From NCBI RefSeq assembly GCF_050262165.1, contig NZ_CP189844.1: a stretch of DNA of 64,000 nt, one strand, 5' to 3'. This document shows positions 1-9,000 of this stretch, in pieces. Within the stretch, counting starts at the first letter, position 1, and the number at the start of each line of letters is the position of its first letter. The notes under the pieces were generated by a model. The model was not told the DNA's origin and ran no database searches. It was given only the letters and a program-made list of their open reading frames with translations. Position numbers and translations under genes: made by a program. The DNA is from Parvimonas sp015257355. Lineage in GTDB: Bacteria > Bacillota > Clostridia > Tissierellales > Peptoniphilaceae.

Positions 1-755
1 CAGGAAAAGATGGAAACACTGGAATCAGAATTTATGAAACTCCAGCAGGAATAATGAATAGTATAGGATTACAAAATCCGTCAGTACCAACTTTTATAAA
101 AGAAGATTTACCTTTTATGGAAAGTTATGATACACAGATTTTAGCAAATATTGGAGGTTCACAACTTGAAGATTATTTAAAATCTGTAGAACTTATCAAT
201 AAAACAAATATAAAAATAATTGAATTAAATATTTCATGTCCAAATGTTAAATCAGGTGGAATGGCTTTTGGTATAAAATGTGATATAGCTGAGGGAATAG
301 TAAGAAAAGTAAGAGAAAATACGGATAAAGTTCTTATGGTTAAACTATCTCCAAATGCTGAAAATATAAAAGAAATGGCAAAAACTTGTGTTGAAGCTGG
401 GGCTGATTGTCTTTCACTTGTAAACACATTTAATGCTTTGGCAATAGATATTTACAAGAGAAAAGCTGTTTTTGACAATGTAACAGCAGGACTTTCAGGA
501 GCTTGTATTAAGCCGATAGCGCTTAGAATGGTAAGAGATGTTGCTTCAGTAGTAGATGTTCCGATTATTGGAATGGGTGGAATTATGAATTGGCAAGATG
601 CTATTGAATTTATAATGGCGGGCTCAACTGCAATTCAAGTTGGAACAGCAAACTTTATCAATCCAAGAGCTATGATTGATATAATCGAAGGAATGGAACA
701 ATTCTGTAAAGAACAAAATATAAAGAATTTACAAGAAATTAGAGGAATTGTTTAG
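1..755 (+). CDS. pyrD: Dihydroorotate dehydrogenase, class 1 (5' truncated by window edge)
   Basis: Oxidises dihydroorotate to orotate in de novo pyrimidine synthesis. The frame is open to the left edge (first full codon at base 3) and the leading residues Y-E-T-P-A-G-I-M-N-S belong to the family N-terminus, so the ATG at 54 is internal and the true start lies outside. The motif NISCPNVKSGG carries the cysteine used as catalytic base in class 1 enzymes, and the FMN-phosphate region GMGGIMNWQDA and a late IQVGTA segment are present. Nine bases separate it from pyrE, so the two are one operon. The cysteine base and soluble form suggest type 1B, which would need a PyrK partner outside the window (inference). 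Confidence 0.95.
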   Translation, partial: GKDGNTGIRIYETPAGIMNSIGLQNPSVPTFIKEDLPFMESYDTQILANIGGSQLEDYLKSVELINKTNIKIIELNISCPNVKSGGMAFGIKCDIAEGIVRKVRENTDKVLMVKLSPNAENIKEMAKTCVEAGADCLSLVNTFNALAIDIYKRKAVFDNVTAGLSGACIKPIALRMVRDVASVVDVPIIGMGGIMNWQDAIEFIMAGSTAIQVGTANFINPRAMIDIIEGMEQFCKEQNIKNLQEIRGIV

Positions 756-764
756 GAGGATATC

Positions 765-1346
765 ATGGAAGAAAGAGTATTAGAATTATTAAAAGAAAGT
801 GAAGCATTATTAGAAGGACATTTCTTATTATCATCAGGAAAACACAGCGATAAATACGTTCAATGTGCAAAACTTTTGATGTATCCAGAAAAAGCTGAAG
901 AAGTTTGCAAAGTAATCAAGAAAAAAATTGAAGATGCAAATGTTAAAGTTGACGCAGTTGTTGGACCTGCAATGGGTGGAATTGTAATTGCTTATGAATT
1001 AGGAAGAGCTTTAGGAGTAAGAGCAATGTTCACAGAAAGAGAAAATGATTTAATGACTTTAAGAAGAGGATTTTTCATTAACGAAGGAGAAAATGTACTT
1101 GTTGTTGAAGATGTTGTTACAACAGGAAAATCTTCATTAGAAACAATCAAAGTTTTAAAAGAACATGGAGCAAATGTTGTTGGAATTGCTTCAATAGTTG
1201 ATAGAACAAACGGAAAATCAGGAATTGAATATCCACTTTTCCCAGCAATTGCATTAAATGTACAAGCATTTGAAAAAGATGATTGTCCAATTTGTAAAGA
1301 AGGAAAAATAGAACTTGTAAAACCAGGAAGTAGAAAAAAATTCTAG
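765..1346 (+). CDS. pyrE: Orotate phosphoribosyltransferase
   Basis: Transfers orotate to PRPP giving orotidine 5'-phosphate. The 193-residue length is typical. The PRPP-binding motif VLVVEDVVTTGKSS lies at residues 111-124, and the GPAMGG segment near residue 68 is the upstream phosphoribosyltransferase loop. A strong RBS (TAGGAGGATATC) precedes the ATG. It is the last gene of the pyrimidine operon, followed 15 bases later by a strong terminator. Confidence 0.95.
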   Translation: MEERVLELLKESEALLEGHFLLSSGKHSDKYVQCAKLLMYPEKAEEVCKVIKKKIEDANVKVDAVVGPAMGGIVIAYELGRALGVRAMFTERENDLMTLRRGFFINEGENVLVVEDVVTTGKSSLETIKVLKEHGANVVGIASIVDRTNGKSGIEYPLFPAIALNVQAFEKDDCPICKEGKIELVKPGSRKKF

Positions 1347-1358
1347 TAAAATTATAAG

Positions 1359-1410
1359 AAAAAAAGCGTACTTTTATAGAAAAAATTATAAAAAGTACGC
1401 TTTTTTATTT
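1359..1410 (+). terminator. Intrinsic terminator of the pyr operon
   Basis: A long hairpin with arms around AAAAAGCGTACTTTT and AAAAGTACGCTTTTT is followed by T-rich sequence. It is symmetric enough to work in both directions, but only pyrE ends here. Confidence 0.9.
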
Positions 1411-1523
1411 AGTATTTTATAAATATTTACTTTAGCATAATTTTTGAATGCAGAACTGTTATGAAATATACGACAACAAGCATTGCAAATTTAATTATTT
1501 ATTTAAATATTTACATAGCGTAA

Positions 1524-1552
1524 TTGACCTTACAGTCTAAAAGTGGTATTAT
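1524..1552 (+). promoter_or_regulatory. Sigma-A-type promoter of the Cna_B adhesin
   Basis: TTGACC (1524-1529) and TATTAT (1547-1552) are separated by 17 bases. A start near 1559 would give a leader of about 140 nt before the adhesin ATG at 1698. The rest of the 1411-1697 gap is AT-rich without a supported gene. Confidence 0.7.
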
Positions 1553-1597
1553 TAAGTTAACAATTAATAGTTGTTTTTTATTTATTTATTTTTTAAA

Positions 1598-1629
1598 TAG
1601 TTATTAGTTTAGGAGGCTTCTAATAACTA
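1598..1629 (+). promoter_or_regulatory. 5'-UTR stem-loop displaying an AGGAGG in its loop
   Basis: A perfect 10-bp inverted repeat (TAGTTATTAG at 1598-1607, CTAATAACTA at 1620-1629) encloses a 12-nt loop containing AGGAGG (1611-1616). No ORF begins after this AGGAGG; the RBS used by the adhesin is a second AGGAGG at 1686-1691. There is no T-run, so it is not a terminator. A decoy ribosome site or protein-binding hairpin is possible (inference). Confidence 0.55.
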
Positions 1630-1697
1630 CTTATTAATATATTATTAGTGTTTTTAAGTTAAAACATTGATAAGAATATTCTATTAGGAGGAGCACA

Positions 1698-3632
1698 ATG
1701 AAAAAGAGGATTTATTGTTTTATTTTGAGTGCCCTTATGGTGTTGAGCGTTGTTTTTCCTTCCTTCAAAGTTTCAGCTGAAGGCGGAAGAAATATTTCAC
1801 CAAATGTAACTATAACAGATTTTAAAGTTACAACTGGTAATGGACAAGAATTTAACAGAGCAACACGTTGGGAAAAATTTACACTTAAAATAGAATGGGA
1901 TGCGAAAAATCAAAGTACATTGAACAAAGGCGATTACTTTGAAGTTGAACTGCCAGAGAATTTTAGATTTTTAAAAGATTCTTCAGCAGTTAATTTTAAT
2001 GTTTACGGTTTAGACGGAACAACTGTTTTTGGAAAAGGAACACTTAATCTTAAAAATATAGGCGGTGGAACTTTAAGGATCGTTTTAAACGAAAAAGTTG
2101 AAAATCTATACAATGTTAAAGGGACAGTTTCCCTAGAATCAGTATTTTTCCAAGATAAAATACAAATTGGACAAGATAATAAGTTTAAAATTGAAATGAA
2201 CGGAAAATCAGTTGAAAAAACTATTCATATTGACAATCCTAAACCACTTAATGAAGTTTTAGGCAAATGGCCAAGTTTATTAAACGGAAAAAGTGATGTA
2301 GTAGATTGGAGTGTACGTTTTAATGTTAATAAAAAGAACTTTAAAAATGTTGTAATTGAAGATCAACTAACAATTACTGATGGTAATTTTGATGGACTAC
2401 ATTACATTAAAGAAAGTTTTAAACTTCAAAAAGCAGAAATTGACGAATTTGGAGATGTTAAAAGGTATATTTCAGAAGAGAATGTTGGAGATAGAATTGA
2501 ATTATCTGAAAATGGTACTAAGTTTAAACTTGTACTTGGTGATATAGATAATGCAGAACAATATATGCTAAGATATCAATCAACTTATAAATCAGGCATT
2601 GTACTAAAAAATAAAGTTAAGATGACATCACAAACTGAAACTTATCAATCAGTTGTTAAATATGGACATGCAATTTCAAGTGCAACTATAGATGGAGATT
2701 TACTTGGAAAAATCAAAATTTTTAAAGTTGATGAAGAAGATAATCAATTATTATTAAAAGGCGCAAAATTCAAAATTACTAATAAAGAAAACAATCAATC
2801 TTTTGAATTAGTTACAAACGAAAATGGAGAAGTTGTTTCAAGCAAATTAGTTCATGGAAAATATGAAATTAAAGAAATAGAAGCTCCAGAAGGTTGGATA
2901 AAGAATGATGAAGCTCTTGAAGTTGAAGTTAAAGATGATGTAGCAGTTATAAAGACTATTACTAATAAGAGAGAAAAAACTGAAGTTAAAGTTAATAAAA
3001 CTTGGGTTGGAGAAAAGGCTTCAAATGTTGTTGTTAAGTTATTAGCTAATGGTGTAAAAGTTGACGAAGTTACTTTAAATGATGCAAATAATTGGGAACA
3101 TAAATTTACAAACTTAAATAAGTTTGAAAATGATGGAAAAACTGAAGTAAAATATACAGTTGAAGAAGAACAAATCAACGGATATATTTCAGAAGTAACA
3201 GAAAATGCTAAAAATGATTTTACTATTACAAATAAAAAGATTGAATCTGAAAAAGTAAATGTTTCAGTTGAAAAGAAATGGGTTGGAAAAGCCTTAAAAG
3301 AAATTGAAGTAAAACTTTTAGCAAACGGAAATGAAGTAGAAAGTGTTAAGTTAAATGATGCAAATTCATGGAAACATACTTTCAATAACTTACCAAAAGT
3401 TGATGAAAACAACAAAGAAATTGTATATACAGTAAAAGAAGTACAAGTTCCTGGATATGATACAACAATAGAAGGAAATGCAAAAGACGGTTTTGTAATT
3501 ACAAATAAAGAAAAGCCTTCAAAACCAAAATTGCCAAAAACTTCAGTAGGAACTAATGCGATAGCTTATATGGCATTAGCTGCAATTAGCAGTGGACTTT
3601 TAGTGATTTCAAAAAAGAAAAATAATAGATAA
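1698..3632 (+). CDS. LPXTG cell-wall-anchored adhesin with Cna_B repeats
   Basis: Secreted surface protein of 644 residues. A signal peptide covers about residues 1-28 (cleavage after VSA). Residues about 35-330 resemble the Ig-like collagen-adhesin (Cna/SpaA N-terminal) module. A prealbumin-like Cna_B domain follows (KIKIFKVDEEDNQLLLKGAKF onward). Two Cna_B repeats begin VKVNKTWVGEKA and VSVEKKWVGKAL and share the LLANG-LNDAN-W-HTF pattern. The sorting signal LPKTS near residue 612 precedes a hydrophobic helix and the tail SKKKNNR. Cna_B domains often carry Lys-Asn isopeptide bonds. Attachment needs a housekeeping sortase not seen nearby. The bound ligand cannot be told from sequence. Confidence 0.9.
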   Translation: MKKRIYCFILSALMVLSVVFPSFKVSAEGGRNISPNVTITDFKVTTGNGQEFNRATRWEKFTLKIEWDAKNQSTLNKGDYFEVELPENFRFLKDSSAVNFNVYGLDGTTVFGKGTLNLKNIGGGTLRIVLNEKVENLYNVKGTVSLESVFFQDKIQIGQDNKFKIEMNGKSVEKTIHIDNPKPLNEVLGKWPSLLNGKSDVVDWSVRFNVNKKNFKNVVIEDQLTITDGNFDGLHYIKESFKLQKAEIDEFGDVKRYISEENVGDRIELSENGTKFKLVLGDIDNAEQYMLRYQSTYKSGIVLKNKVKMTSQTETYQSVVKYGHAISSATIDGDLLGKIKIFKVDEEDNQLLLKGAKFKITNKENNQSFELVTNENGEVVSSKLVHGKYEIKEIEAPEGWIKNDEALEVEVKDDVAVIKTITNKREKTEVKVNKTWVGEKASNVVVKLLANGVKVDEVTLNDANNWEHKFTNLNKFENDGKTEVKYTVEEEQINGYISEVTENAKNDFTITNKKIESEKVNVSVEKKWVGKALKEIEVKLLANGNEVESVKLNDANSWKHTFNNLPKVDENNKEIVYTVKEVQVPGYDTTIEGNAKDGFVITNKEKPSKPKLPKTSVGTNAIAYMALAAISSGLLVISKKKNNR

Positions 3633-3639
3633 ATAAAAT

Positions 3640-3668
3640 AAAAAGAGAGCATAAGCTCTCTTTTTTAA
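3640..3668 (+). terminator. Terminator of the Cna_B adhesin gene
   Basis: GAGAGC-ATAA-GCTCTC stem followed by six T, eight bases after the stop codon. Confidence 0.9.
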
Positions 3669-3683
3669 TTATATAAATTCTAT

Positions 3684-4257
3684 ATGTATCTACGATACAT
3701 TTACTTTTGCTAAAGCAAAAGTATGAGATCTCTCGACTACGCTCGAGATGACGTATAAGGAAAGAACGTAGTTTTGTAGCTAGACGTTAAAAGTAAATAA
3801 ACTTACAAAAAATAATAAATAGTTTTATAAAATAAAATAGTTCACGTCATAGCACTTTGCAAAGAGATACCCCCAACACGTCATTTCGACTGTAGCGTTA
3901 GCGAAATGGAGAAATCTCAATTATTGTTTGTTTACAAACAATAATATTTCTGAAAGAAATAAAAATTTCTATGTATCTACGATACATTCACTTTTGCTAA
4001 AGCAAAAGTATGAGATCTTTCGACTTCGTTACACTTCGCTCAAGATGACGTATATAGAAATAACCTTCGTTTAATAGCTAGACGTTAAGAGTAAATAAGC
4101 TTACGAAAAATAATAAATAGTTTTATAAAACAAAATAATTCACGTCATAGCACTTTGCAAAGAGATACCCCCAACACGTCATTTCGACTGTAGCGTTAGC
4201 GAAATGGAGAAATCTCAATTATTGTTTGTTTACAAACAATAATATTTCTGAAAGAAA
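3684..4257. repeat. Interspersed repeat block A: two tandem copies of a composite unit of about 290 bp
   Basis: Unit 1 starts at 3684 and unit 2 at 3971, each beginning with the palindrome ATGTATCTACGATACAT. Each unit then holds ACTTTTGCTAAAGCAAAAGT, a GAGATCTCTCGAC...CGAGATGACGT segment, a conserved AT-rich spacer with TAGACGTTAA, TTCACGTCATAGCACTTTGC, ACACGTCATTTCGAC...GAGAAATCTC, and finally TTGTTTACAAACAA. The copies differ by an 11-base insertion in unit 2 and scattered substitutions. Related blocks lie at 23930-24690, 31990-32815 and 55560-55775. No coding capacity is supported. Confidence 0.85.
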
Positions 4258-4258
4258 T

Positions 4259-4295
4259 AAAAAAAGCATACTTATTTTTATTAAGTATGCTTTTA
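4259..4295 (-). terminator. Bidirectional terminator downstream of purD
   Basis: AAAAGCATACTTA and TTAAGTATGCTTTT form a 13-bp stem. On the minus strand it follows the purD stop and ends in a T-run. Confidence 0.85.
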
Positions 4296-4310
4296 AATTA
4301 CTTAAATTTT

Positions 4311-5537
4311 CTAAAATTTACCAATATCTTCTCTGTAGAAGAAAGAATCACTTCTTAGTTTTTCAACATCTGCATAGGCAAGTTCCCTTGCTTTTTCAAA
4401 ATCTTCAGCCATTGCAGTTACGATTAGATTTCTTCCACCTTTAGCATATATTTCATTATTCTTTTCTTCAACACCCATAAAGTAAACTTCACTTTTAACA
4501 GGAACAAGATTTATTTTATCTTGGCATTTTTCTTTTGAAGGATATCCTTTAGATGCAAGAACTACACCAATACAAACATCATCAGTCCATTTGATTTCAG
4601 GTTCTCTATCTTCCATTACATCAAGAATATTTTGAACGAAGTCGGATTCTAAACGTGGTAATAGAACTTCAGCTTCAGGATCTCCAAGTCTTGCATTAAA
4701 ACTTAGAACTTTGATTCCGTCTTTTGTTACTATTATTTCTCCATATAAAAATCCTTCAAAACCATAACCGTCTTCATACATAGATTTAGCCATTGGCTTT
4801 AAGATTTTTTCAACAACTTGTTCGATTTCGTTATCAGTAATTTTTGCAACAGGACTACAAGCTCCCATACCACCAGTATGTTCAGCTTCATCAGTATCTG
4901 AAGTTCTCTTATAGTCTTTAACTATTTGTAATGGATAAACTTTACTATTTTTTACAAGCGCAAAAATAGAAAACTCTTTTCCTATAATATATTCTTCAAC
5001 TAAAATTTTTGAATTTTCATTTTCGTCAAAAATTTCATTTACGATATCTGTTGCCATTTTATTGCTCCTTGCAATAAAGATTCCCATATTCTTTGGAATT
5101 GAGTCTATTTTTATTGTTACTGGAAACTTTTCAATACCAGAAACAAATTTTAATGCTAGTTCTCTATCAGTAAATACAACATATTCTGTTGTAGGAATTT
5201 TTAATTTTTCCATAAGTTGTTTAGTAAAATATCTACTTGATTCAATTCTTGTTGCAGATTTTGTAGGTCCAAAAAGACGTAAATCATGTTTATTGAATTC
5301 ATCTTTTATTCCAAGAGCCAAAACATCAGCTGGTCCAACTAATGTTAAATCAATCTTTTCTTTTAATGCAAAGTCTGTAATTTGCTCAATATCATACATA
5401 TCAATATCTACTCTTGTTGCACCTTTCATCATACAATTTCCGGGTAAAACGTAGATTTTATCAACTAACTTACTTTTTTTACAGGCCTCTAACATTGCAT
5501 GTTCACGGCCACCTTTACCAATGATTAATATTTTCAT
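4311..5537 (-). CDS. purD: Phosphoribosylamine--glycine ligase (GARS)
   Basis: ATP-grasp enzyme joining phosphoribosylamine and glycine in purine synthesis. The start MKILIIGKGGREHAM is the family N-terminus. LVGPADVLALGI, HTGGMGACSP and GDPEAEVLLPRLESD are recognisable GARS segments. At 408 residues it is slightly short of the usual 420-430 but complete at both ends. AGAGGTGAT precedes the ATG. It stands alone: no other purine gene is within view and it has its own terminator, so it is either a satellite of the pathway or serves another use of glycinamide ribonucleotide (inference). Confidence 0.9.
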   Translation of the reverse strand: MKILIIGKGGREHAMLEACKKSKLVDKIYVLPGNCMMKGATRVDIDMYDIEQITDFALKEKIDLTLVGPADVLALGIKDEFNKHDLRLFGPTKSATRIESSRYFTKQLMEKLKIPTTEYVVFTDRELALKFVSGIEKFPVTIKIDSIPKNMGIFIARSNKMATDIVNEIFDENENSKILVEEYIIGKEFSIFALVKNSKVYPLQIVKDYKRTSDTDEAEHTGGMGACSPVAKITDNEIEQVVEKILKPMAKSMYEDGYGFEGFLYGEIIVTKDGIKVLSFNARLGDPEAEVLLPRLESDFVQNILDVMEDREPEIKWTDDVCIGVVLASKGYPSKEKCQDKINLVPVKSEVYFMGVEEKNNEIYAKGGRNLIVTAMAEDFEKARELAYADVEKLRSDSFFYREDIGKF

Positions 5538-5572
5538 AAAATCACCTCTTTATCTATTATTTTATCTATAAT

Positions 5573-5605
5573 TTTAAAATTCATTTAAGCTAATTTCTAT
5601 ATAAT
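5573..5605 (+). promoter_or_regulatory. CiaR-box-like direct repeat plus -10, upstream of the palindrome array
   Basis: TTTAAA (5573-5578), five bases, TTTAAG (5584-5589), ten bases, TATAAT (5600-5605). This is the same geometry as the two sites before htrA (15472-15503 and 15613-15645). In streptococci the OmpR-type regulator CiaR binds TTTAAG-N5-TTTAAG in this position. Transcription from here would run through the palindrome array towards the ABC transporter at 6026. Confidence 0.5.
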
Positions 5606-5890
5606 ATTTACAATTTAAATTCATTAAATTATAAATATTATATCATATTCTCTTTTTGATTAATTTTTGATGTAAATATGATGAAATTAATATAATTTAA
5701 TGAAATTAAATTATATTAATTATATCGTGTTCTCTTTTTGATGTTTTTAATGTAAACACGATGAAATATTTACAATTTAATTTCATTAAATTATAAATAT
5801 TATATCATATTCTCTTTTTGATTAATTTCTAATGTAAATATGATGAAATTAATATAATTTAATTTCATTAAATTATATTAATTATAATAT
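5605..5890 (+). repeat. Array of alternating palindromes with three core stem-loops
   Basis: Three core hairpins occur at 5643-5681, 5725-5761 and 5805-5843 (spacing 82 and 80). Arms are TCATATT/AATATGA in cores 1 and 3 and TCGTGTT/AACACGA in core 2, with the loop start CTCTTTTTGAT conserved. The cores are separated and flanked by AT-rich inverted repeats of two kinds (AATATTTA...TAAATATT and ATTAATATAATTTAAT...ATTAAATTATATTAAT). The paired change in core 2 preserves base pairing. A related set lies at 46319-46472. Confidence 0.8.
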
Positions 5891-5979
5891 TGATAAAAAT
5901 TTTTTTCAACTTTAATTTTATAAAGCAGAAATAATATTTTTTTCTTTAATTTACTAATTTAGATTTTTCAATAAAAGGG

Positions 5980-5985
5980 TATAAT
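5980..5985 (+). promoter_or_regulatory. Possible -10 element proximal to the ABC transporter
   Basis: TATAAT at 5980-5985 sits 40 bases before the ATG. No good -35 is seen at the expected distance, so this is a weak assignment. Confidence 0.35.
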
Positions 5986-6025
5986 AGCTTTATGTTAAAA
6001 AATATATATTAAAAGGAGGGCAGGG

Positions 6026-9000
6026 ATGTTACAACTTAAAAATATTAGTAAAAGTTATAAAACTGGTGATTTAATTCAAAAAGCATTAGATGATGTCTCC
6101 CTTAATTTTAGGGATAATGAATTTGTATCAATCCTTGGACCCAGTGGTAGTGGAAAATCTACTCTACTAAATATTGTAGGTGGATTGGATAAATATGAAC
6201 AAGGTGATCTTTTAATTGATGGAATATCCACTAAAAAATATAAAGACGAAGATTGGGATAGCTACAGAAATCATACAATTGGTTTTGTATTTCAAAGTTA
6301 TAATTTAATTTCTCATCAGACTATTTTAGCCAATGTAGAATTGGCTTTAACTATTTCTGGAATATCTAAAGATGAAAGAGAAAAAAGAGCAATTGATGTT
6401 TTGGATAAGGTAGGATTAAAGGATCAGATACATAAAAAACCTAATCAATTATCCGGTGGGCAGATGCAAAGAGTAGCAATTGCTAGAGCGCTTGTAAATA
6501 ATCCGAGCATTGTACTTGCTGATGAACCAACAGGAGCTCTTGATTCAGAGACAAGTGTTCAAGTTATGGAATTACTTAAAGAAGTAGCTAAGGATAGACT
6601 TGTAATAATGGTGACTCACAATCCAAAACTTGCGAATGAATATTCAACTAGAATTGTTGAGTTAAAGGATGGAAAAATTATTTCGGATAGCAATCCATTT
6701 CTTTTAGAGGATGATAATAATGGAATTCATAAAAATTTTGGAAAATCCTCAATGTCATATCTTACAAGCATTGCTTTAAGTTTTAATAATTTAAAAACCA
6801 AATTTAAAAGAACTCTTATGGTTGCAGTAGCAGGTTCAATTGGAATAATAGGGATAGCTTTGATTTTAGGACTTTCTAATGGGGTTAGTCAATTTATTAA
6901 GGATACAGAAGAGAAAACTATGATTTCTTATCCAATAGAAATTGATAGCAGTAGTTTTTCCATTGGAAAAGCATTTGAAAATACGGGAGACGAAAGGACT
7001 GATGGAGATATTTCCGAAGTGCAAACTATTCAAAAGATGCTATCGGCAATTAATAAAAACGACTTAGCTTCTTTAAAAGAATATTTTGAAAATGGCGGAA
7101 AGGCTGTTTATGATTATTCAAAAACTATTGAATATAAATATGATATAACACCTATAATCTACACTTTAAACAAAGATAAATATGTCAAAGTTAATCCAAA
7201 TGAGTCATTAAATAATATTCGTGTTCCATCTGGTGGTTTTGCGTTTTCAAGAAGTTCGGTAAAGACTTTTTATAAATTACCGAAGAATGAAGATTTATAT
7301 AAGGATAAATATACTTTAAAATATGGAAATTGGCCACAAAATGAAAATGAAGCAATAGTAATTACAAATTCAAAGGGTTCTCTATCGGATTTTATTTTCT
7401 ATTCTTTGGGACTTAGAGACAATGAAGAGCTTTCAAAAATGGTAAAAAGTTTGACAAATAGAGAAAAAAACGAAGTTGAAATTGAAAATAGATCTTGGAA
7501 ATATGAAGATATTGTTGGTAGAGAACTTAAAGTTTTAAGTAATTCACAACTGTATTCATACGATTCTCAAAATAATATATATATTGAAAATTCAACAGAT
7601 AGTGAATTTGTTGAAAATCTTTTGAAAAATAAGGCAAAGAATTTAAAAATTGTTGGGATAGCTACACCTAATAGCGATGAAAGCTCCCTAATTTTAACAA
7701 CTGGTATTTGGTATACTGACGATTTAGAAACGAGTTTAAGAAATATCTCAAAAGAAAGTGAAGTTGTAAAGGCTCAAAAAGAAAAGCCAAAAACAAATAT
7801 TTTAACAAATACTCCTTTTGGAGAAAAAATTAAGCAAAATTTAGATTTTTCAAAGCTGTTTTCAATAGACCAGAAAAAAATATTTGATGCTTTTAAAATA
7901 GATAACTCAAAGATGAATTTTAATGCAAATTCAATGACAAATATTGATTTTTCAAAATATTTAAGCAGTGTTGCAGATAGTGAATACATGAAAAATTTAG
8001 ATATAAAACTTGATTCTGATAAAATGATTAGCTTGATAGGAGATGTTTTAAAAGGATATTTTAATTATTCTTCTAAAGATCCAACAACTAATTATTCTCA
8101 GTTATCAAATTCGATTTACGAGTATATGAAAACAGAATCTGTAAAAAATATTTTATCTGAATTTTTTTCAAAGATAATTGCTAAGAGTAATAGGAATTTA
8201 ATTACAAGTGAGAAAATAACGGATATAATGAAATCAATTATGTCTGGATATCCTGATTTTGCAAGAAGAAATAATTACAATGATCCTAATAAATTTAATG
8301 AATATTTACTTGCATATTTTCAATCATCAGAAGCTAAGTCAAAAGTTTCTGCTGAAACTACAAAATTATTAAAATCATTAGGGGAGAATTTTAAACCAGA
8401 TAGTAAAGATTTAACTGAATTATCAAATTCTTTATCAAATGGTTATATAAAATATGCAAAAGATAATAATAAGCCCGATCCATCTAAAATTAAAGAGTCG
8501 TTTAATTCGTATTTATCAACGACAGAAGCAAAAAGTATGATTTCATCAGGAGTAAAAGACTTATTAAATAGCAGTTTATCTTCTAATAATTCTGGCTCCT
8601 CACAAAATTTTGTAGATGGTCTAATGAAAAATATTTCATCAGCTGTTGCTAATGGTATTAAAGACATGCTAACAGGATCTATGAAAAATTTACAAAATGC
8701 AATATCAATTGACCCAAGCAAATTTAGTAGCGCTTTTTCTATGAACTTAAATGAAGATGAAATAAAATCTCTAATTAGCGCAATGACTAATAGTAATGAA
8801 AGTTCTTACGAAAACAATATGAAATTATTCGGATTTGTAGAGGATAATGATATAAGTAAAATTAGCATATATCCTAAAGATTTTGAAGCAAAACAGTCTA
8901 TAATAAAATTACTTGACGATTATAATGAAATGAGAAAGAAGAATTCTGAGGAAGATAAAATGATAACTTATACAGATTTAGTTGGAACAATACTATCTTC

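Noticed and set aside
2852..3415. 187-residue antisense ORF within the Cna_B adhesin gene
   Set aside because: Shadow of the coding strand. The Cna_B repeats explain the codon pattern.
3684..4257. Regularly spaced palindromes as a CRISPR array
   Set aside because: Units are about 290 bp, there are no short repeats with unique spacers, and no cas genes are in the window.
4226..4444. 72-residue ORF overlapping the repeat and purD end
   Set aside because: Antisense to purD and starting in repeat sequence.
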